Below are positions 59,459 through 64,000 of a stretch of 64,000 bases of DNA, one piece after another (the first letter of the stretch is position 1; each line of letters opens with the position of its first letter). The translations under genes and the position numbers were made by a program. Under the pieces are notes generated by a model. That model made no database searches. It was not told where the DNA came from and was given only the letters and a program-made list of their open reading frames with translations. The DNA comes from Anisus vortex (taxonomy: Eukaryota; Mollusca; Gastropoda; Planorbidae): NCBI GenBank assembly GCA_949126835.1, contig OX421506.1, positions 26,983,441 through 27,047,440 of the forward strand. The letters are read 5' to 3'.

Positions 59459-59666
59459 CAGGAGGAGTCGGTAACCTTTTGATAAGCAGTGTGCCTAAGT
59501 AGGATTTTTAATTTTTTCAACATGCGAACAGCTCAAAAGTCATCCTTCACCGGCACTCAATTTTATATAGAAGAGACTTGAATTGCCATTTTCGGCGTCT
59601 TTCGCCGCGTGGCATTGAAAAATCGATCTGCGTGCCAAGTCTGGTACACGTGCCGTAGGTTGCCGG
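59459..59666 (-). mobile_element. hAT-type MITE, family B, 208 bp
   Basis: Read on the minus strand it begins CCGGCAACCTACGGCACG and continues with GACTTGGCACGC. It is flanked by a perfect 8-bp duplication CTATAGAG (59451-59458 and 59667-59674). Confidence 0.9.
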
Positions 59667-60097
59667 CTATAGAGCATCTCGGGATTCTGAACTAGAATTT
59701 CAAACTTTTAGAACTTACAGTTTTTGCAACCCGGTAGCCTAATTTTGAATTTGTATCCAGGTTTGAGAACCGCTGACTCGAAACATGTCCTTTCTTTCAC
59801 TGGACTGGTTCTCTAACCTTGTATTATGGACTGCAATCTGGTTGAAAAGGAGGTCTTTCATGGTTGTGAAGTCTCCCAATACGATGAGGACGTCACCAAT
59901 ACATAGAGCCAGCCCGTTCTTGGTCTCATTTTTTTTTTTTTAATATGGGTTTATATATTATATAGATCTAGGAGATTATCGATTTGGCTTGCATTTCATC
60001 CAATCAGAGAGGAGGATTATAACCACCCCTCCCTCCATTACCTCTTCTTTACACCCAACCGGCGATTATTTTCAGAGGGTTTTGAGGGACGGTCATT

Positions 60098-60345
60098 TGT
60101 AGCCTAGTTATTTACAGCTTGGTCATTTTGTAGTCTGGTCATTTGTAATTTAGTCATTTGTACCTGGTCACTTGTAGCCTAGTTATTTACAGCTTGGTCA
60201 TTTTGTAGTCTGGTCATTTGTAATTTAGTCATTTGTACCTGGTCACTTGTAGCCTAGTTATTTACAGCTTGGTCATTTTGTAGTCTGGTCATTTGTAATT
60301 TAGTCATTTGTACCTGGTCACTTGTAGCCTGGTTATTTATAGCTA
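60098..60345 (+). repeat. 75-bp tandem repeat, about 3.3 copies
   Basis: Each 75-bp unit is built of five shorter pieces of the GGTCATTTGTAGCCT type, so this is a higher-order repeat. Decayed short units continue to about 60420. Confidence 0.92.
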
Positions 60346-60439
60346 GGTCATTTGTAGCTTAGTTATTTGTAGCCTGGCTACATATAACTTCTTTATTTGA
60401 AGCTAGGTTATCTGCAGCCTTTAATGTGACTTATTCACG

Positions 60440-60775
60440 CTGCCAGGGGCCATATTTTCGAATGCTGCAACGGTTTTAGCTCTACATTGTTGGATGATCC
60501 AGGGCAATCGAGGTACACGAATCTGAACTCTGTACTGACCAGTGGCACTTCCGTCTGTTGGCCAATCTTATCTCCTGCATCTAGCTTGCTCTGTTAAACA
60601 TTTCCTCAATCCTGTTTTGTTGGCGCCCTACTGTATGTCTACCCATACGCCCATGCATAGAAGGCGCCACAGAGAAGTTTTTGGTTTCGGTGGCGCGGCG
60701 GCAGGAGACGTGTAGAGGATTTGTGACCTTTAGGGCGACCTCTGGTCTACGGACTTTAAAGAAGAAGAATATAAC
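60440..60775 (+). mobile_element. Retroposon 3' region with GAA tail
   Basis: Ends GGGCGACCTCTGGTCTACGG, then GACTTTAAAGAAGAAGAA, the form of a non-LTR 3' untranslated region with a (GAA)n tail. The body contains GCATAGAAGGCGCCACAGAG. No coding frame. Confidence 0.45.
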
Positions 60776-60957
60776 CTGTTGAAATCTCCAAGCCTAACTT
60801 GTCATATTATGTCTGTGAAACTTCTCCAGTTTTAGCTTGTAACAAAACTCCGTGAAATCTCCAACATGTGCACCAAAATCAAATTATCCCTTTTTTTTTG
60901 TGTGTTTTTTTATCATTAAAGAAATTATTCTCTAAATATACTTACTCTATATATTTA

Positions 60958-61572
60958 CTTTACCTATACTTATACTATATACTTACTTTATCTATACTTA
61001 TACTATATACTTCTTACTTTACCTATACTTATACTATATACTTACTTTACCTATACTTATACTATATACTTACTTTATCTATACTTATACTATATACTTA
61101 CTTTATCTATACTTATACTATATACTTACTTTATCTATACTTATACTATATACTTACTTTATCTATACTTATACTATATACTTACTTTATCTATACTTAT
61201 ACTATATACTTACTTTACCTATACTTATACTATATACTTACTTTATCTATACTTATACTATATACTTACTTTATCTATACTTATACTATATACTTACTTT
61301 ATCTATACTTATACTATATACTTACTTTATCTATACTTATACTATATACTTACTTTACCTATACTTATACTATATACTTACTGTATCTATACTTATACTA
61401 TATACTTACTTTACCTATACTTATACTATATACTTACTTTACCTATACTTATACTATATACTTACTTTACCTATACTTATACTATATACTTACTTTACCT
61501 ATACTTATACTATATACTTACTTTACCTATACTTATACTATATACTTCTTACTTTACCTATAATTATACTAT
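60958..61572 (+). repeat. Minisatellite, 28-bp unit, about 21 copies
   Basis: Units with TATACTATATACTTAC and TTTACCTATACT/TTTATCTATACT; the ACC and ATC variants are clustered. One frame is open for over 200 codons purely through the repeat. Confidence 0.95.
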
Positions 61573-61616
61573 ATACTATATTATACTTACTCTCCCACTC
61601 CATTTTTATTTCTGGG

Positions 61617-62023
61617 TTAACCCTTTTCTCGGCTCATTGATACTTTTTGTTCAGTTCTCACATTTTGTTTTCTCTCTTAACAATAATCTTCTTCTTCTTC
61701 TTCTTCTTCTATCCCATAACCCGAGCGAGGGTCGTTGGGGCACCATTTTTTGACAGTTGGATAATTATGCGCCATTTGTCTCGGTCCTGCGCCGCCCTCT
61801 GGGAGTCCGCAAGAGACAAGCCGGTCCACTCCTTGATGTCATCATCCCATCGTCTCTTCTGCCTGCCTCTCTTTCTTCCACCTCGCACTGTGCCCTGCAG
61901 GGTGGTTTTCGCCAGGCCTTCGGATCTTGCCACATGCCCATACCATCGGAGTTTTCTGGATTTAACGGCGCTGAGTAAAAGTTAAAGTTAAAGAACAATA
62001 ATAACTGGTCTTAAAAGGGTTAA
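61617..62023. mobile_element. Possible TTAA-flanked MITE containing a LINE 3' end
   Basis: TTAA-CCCTTTT at the left and AAAAGGG-TTAA at the right form short inverted termini with TTAA duplications, as in piggyBac-type elements. The inside is largely the LINE 3' end at 61690-61980. Confidence 0.4.
61690..61980 (-). pseudogene. Non-LTR retrotransposon 3' end with (GAA)n tail
   Basis: Minus-strand frame 61709-61933 encodes GRKRGRQKRRWDDDIKEWTG, then LSLADSQRAAQDRDKWR, a stop and (AAG)n at 61690-61710. This is the best-preserved copy of the family also seen at 59056-59265. Only the C-terminal ~75 codons remain. Confidence 0.85.
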
Positions 62024-63004
62024 AGCGATAGAGGAGTGAACAAGAAAAGGTGGGGAGGAGGGGGAGGGGGGCACCTAAACGACAATAAACGTCTCTGTGC
62101 TAAAACCACTGCACGCAAATCGTATCCAGAAAAAAAGTTTTTTATCCGAGCGAATGCAAACAAACAAAAAACAGAAGTTGATACACAGAAATAGATCCTT
62201 CCCCCCCCCCCCCACCAATTAATTCCCGCCTGTCGTTAGTGGTGCACCGAGTTTGGCGAAAGTATCACAAGTGTGTCACTTACTACACACACAGAGGACA
62301 CTGGAAAGGGGGGGGGGGGCGGCGATTGTTTCCCCCCCCCCTTTTAAATTACTGGCTTGACGAAATGCGCAAACAAAAATGCATCGTCCTATTAATTAAA
62401 AATAGACGCCGGCTTCCGTTTTTTTGTGTGATGGCAGCGTTCGCGTTTGGTGTTAGTTGAAATTTTGTGTGCAGACTTGAGGATGAAGGTGAAGGCTGTT
62501 GCGTTTGGAAACAGAGGGCGTAAATTAAATGGGAAATATTACGTTAAGAAAAAGACATTTAATAGAATGTAAAGTTTAAGTTCACAACAATTGTTTATTT
62601 TCCACAGAGTAGTTTCTCGTAATATTTACCGGACTGTCCGGTAAAAAATATAAATAAACTAGGAGATACCGTCAAAATGACGGAGAAACGGATGATTACA
62701 ATTTGTTTTGTTAAAAAAAGCAGAGAAAAAACTAATATTAGGCCTACAATAAAAACTTTAGTGAGAACGTTTGTTTCGGTATTTAGTTTTTGTTCTTTTT
62801 TATTGTTTACGATCGCCCGTAAAAGGAGATCATTATGAAATGGCGCTCTATTTTGAACCTTAACATAATTAGTAATAGGCCTACATTTATTTACAAAATA
62901 ATAGAGAACAAACAAATAAACATATATATATATATATATTATATAAATATACTCAAGGTATTTTTGGATCAATAGCCTTTATAAGTTTATAGACGTTACT
63001 TCTA
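62024..63004. other. No gene seen
   Basis: C and G runs (62203-62214, 62309-62318), AT-rich sequence and a TA microsatellite at about 62923-62938. Confidence 0.5.
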
Positions 63005-63130
63005 TATAGAGGATTATTACGTCCACTAGGCCCAAAACTCTTGCAGGGCGGCAGGGATCGGTCAGCGGCTGGGATAGAACCCGCGACGTGTCGATTGACA
63101 GTCCGGTGAACTAACCGCAGGACCAGCCAG
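63005..63130 (-). mobile_element. SINE family B head
   Basis: The minus strand reads TGGTCCTGCGGTTAGTTCAC as A-box region and CGCGGGTTCTATCCCAGCC as B-box region, then CCCTGCCGCCCTGCAAGAG as in the copy at 16601-16830. The LINE-like tail is missing. Confidence 0.7.
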
Positions 63131-63704
63131 TATATTAATACTGGACATGTTTAACAATGTACACAATTTTCCCCATGGGCGGGATATATTGATATCTGAT
63201 CACATAATAATTTACACGAAGGCCGTAGTTTTTCTAGATGACCTATATAATTGTTTAGACTTTATAGACACAGGGTATGGAAAGTTTGAAAAAATTGACG
63301 TGGATTTTTTTTTTTTTAGTTTTAAAAACTGACCATGGTTTAGAAAATTTTGAATATTTCGCTGGAATGAACAAAGTAGAGTGAAAAATATTTAGATAAA
63401 AACTTGTAAAAAATGAAAAACTATGAATAGCTATGATGTAATTAAGATAAGAAGTTATTAGCTCCCCTACATTCTGCTCCTGAAATGTATGTAGATCATT
63501 GTGCAATTAAAAAACAAACAACATCCGAAAACATGTTATTTGGACTTTCTATATATACACTGCCCGTCAGTCAGACAGTAAGATATTTCACACATACCAG
63601 TTTTTAAATTGGTTTGTACATTTTTGTGTTAAATTTCGTTTAAAAAAAATGATTTATTTAAAAATTTAATATCAGAGTAAGAACCTCCGAAGCCTATACA
63701 TAAA
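63131..63704. other. No gene seen
   Basis: AT-rich sequence with small open frames and no other support. Confidence 0.5.
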
Positions 63705-63951
63705 TGTCGTGACCCTTGTGTCAAGGCCCATAATGACAAATAGTCTGTTCTTCTGTTCACTATGATTACGTCCCTTTACGTATGATTAAGTATGTGCCCT
63801 TTAGTATTGTCATGGTTACTGATCATGCATTGTCTGGGATCTCAGTGTAATAAATATGCCAGTGGCATTTATTCCACAAAGCGAGCCACGTTCATTGTGA
63901 ATGTTTTTCTCATTTTTCTTGTTTTGTTGTTGTTCTCTTGTGCAACTGACA
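63705..63951 (+). mobile_element. Possible LTR at the right edge of the window
   Basis: Begins TGTCGTGACCC and could end ACTGACA at 63951. It contains AATAAA at 63850 and a mixed regulatory-like middle. TG...CA ends and the polyadenylation signal suggest an LTR, solo or the start of an element running off the window. No target duplication can be checked. Confidence 0.3.
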
Positions 63952-64000
63952 GGGATTGTGAAATGTCATTTTGTGTCATGATTGAACTGGCATATCTCTC

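Noticed and set aside
60868..61563. 231-codon YLLYLYLYYILTL frame
   Set aside because: Produced by the 28-bp minisatellite, AT-rich and without gene signals.

Overview
The window is a stretch of animal nuclear genome, most likely from a mollusc and probably a gastropod. Evidence: coding sequence in short exons with GT/AG introns, AT-rich introns full of retroposons and microsatellites, and the AAAGGGAGATAATT-type motif common in molluscan repeats. A tRNA-derived SINE of a kind I associate with heterobranch gastropods occurs about ten times. The species is not identified; this is inference from repeat content.

One gene dominates: a supervillin (SVIL) homologue on the + strand. Eight exons (1255-1641, 9971-10235, 11183-11403, 15475-15690, 23718-23844, 27586-27684, 28216-28432, 29071-30028) join with matching phases into 2,490 nt, or 830 codons, of uninterrupted reading frame. 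All of it belongs to the disordered N-terminal half. The start codon lies left of the window, and the gelsolin-like repeats and headpiece, if present, lie to the right. The protein shows four copies of a module (short amphipathic helix, basic linker, T-x-PVT-x-[ED]-E/L), where I recall two in vertebrate supervillin. These are followed by an exon with six [GS]IL[KR] tetrapeptides. A further open block at 57188-57763 ends in a good splice donor and is phase-compatible with exon 8 across a 27-kb intron; it is either a large cassette exon or an alternative first exon.

Everything else is intronic and repeat-driven. Intron 1 (1642-9970) holds minisatellites, a complete 3.2-kb non-autonomous Helitron and a very long TCTA microsatellite. 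Intron 3 holds a three-level nest of hAT elements with target-site duplications. Intron 4 holds a decayed CR1/L2-like LINE with a SINE in it, several SINEs, and an identical 476-bp tandem duplication. The long interval 30029-57187 holds a foldback element with ~600-bp inverted arms and a 10-bp target duplication. It also holds a hAT MITE carrying a head-to-tail Helitron dimer whose empty site survives at position 14251. Minisatellites with 12- to 75-bp units are scattered through all introns and past exon 9.

I found no bacterial genes, no CRISPR array and no intact transposase. Boundaries of diverged repeats are approximate; splice sites and target-site duplications were read base by base.
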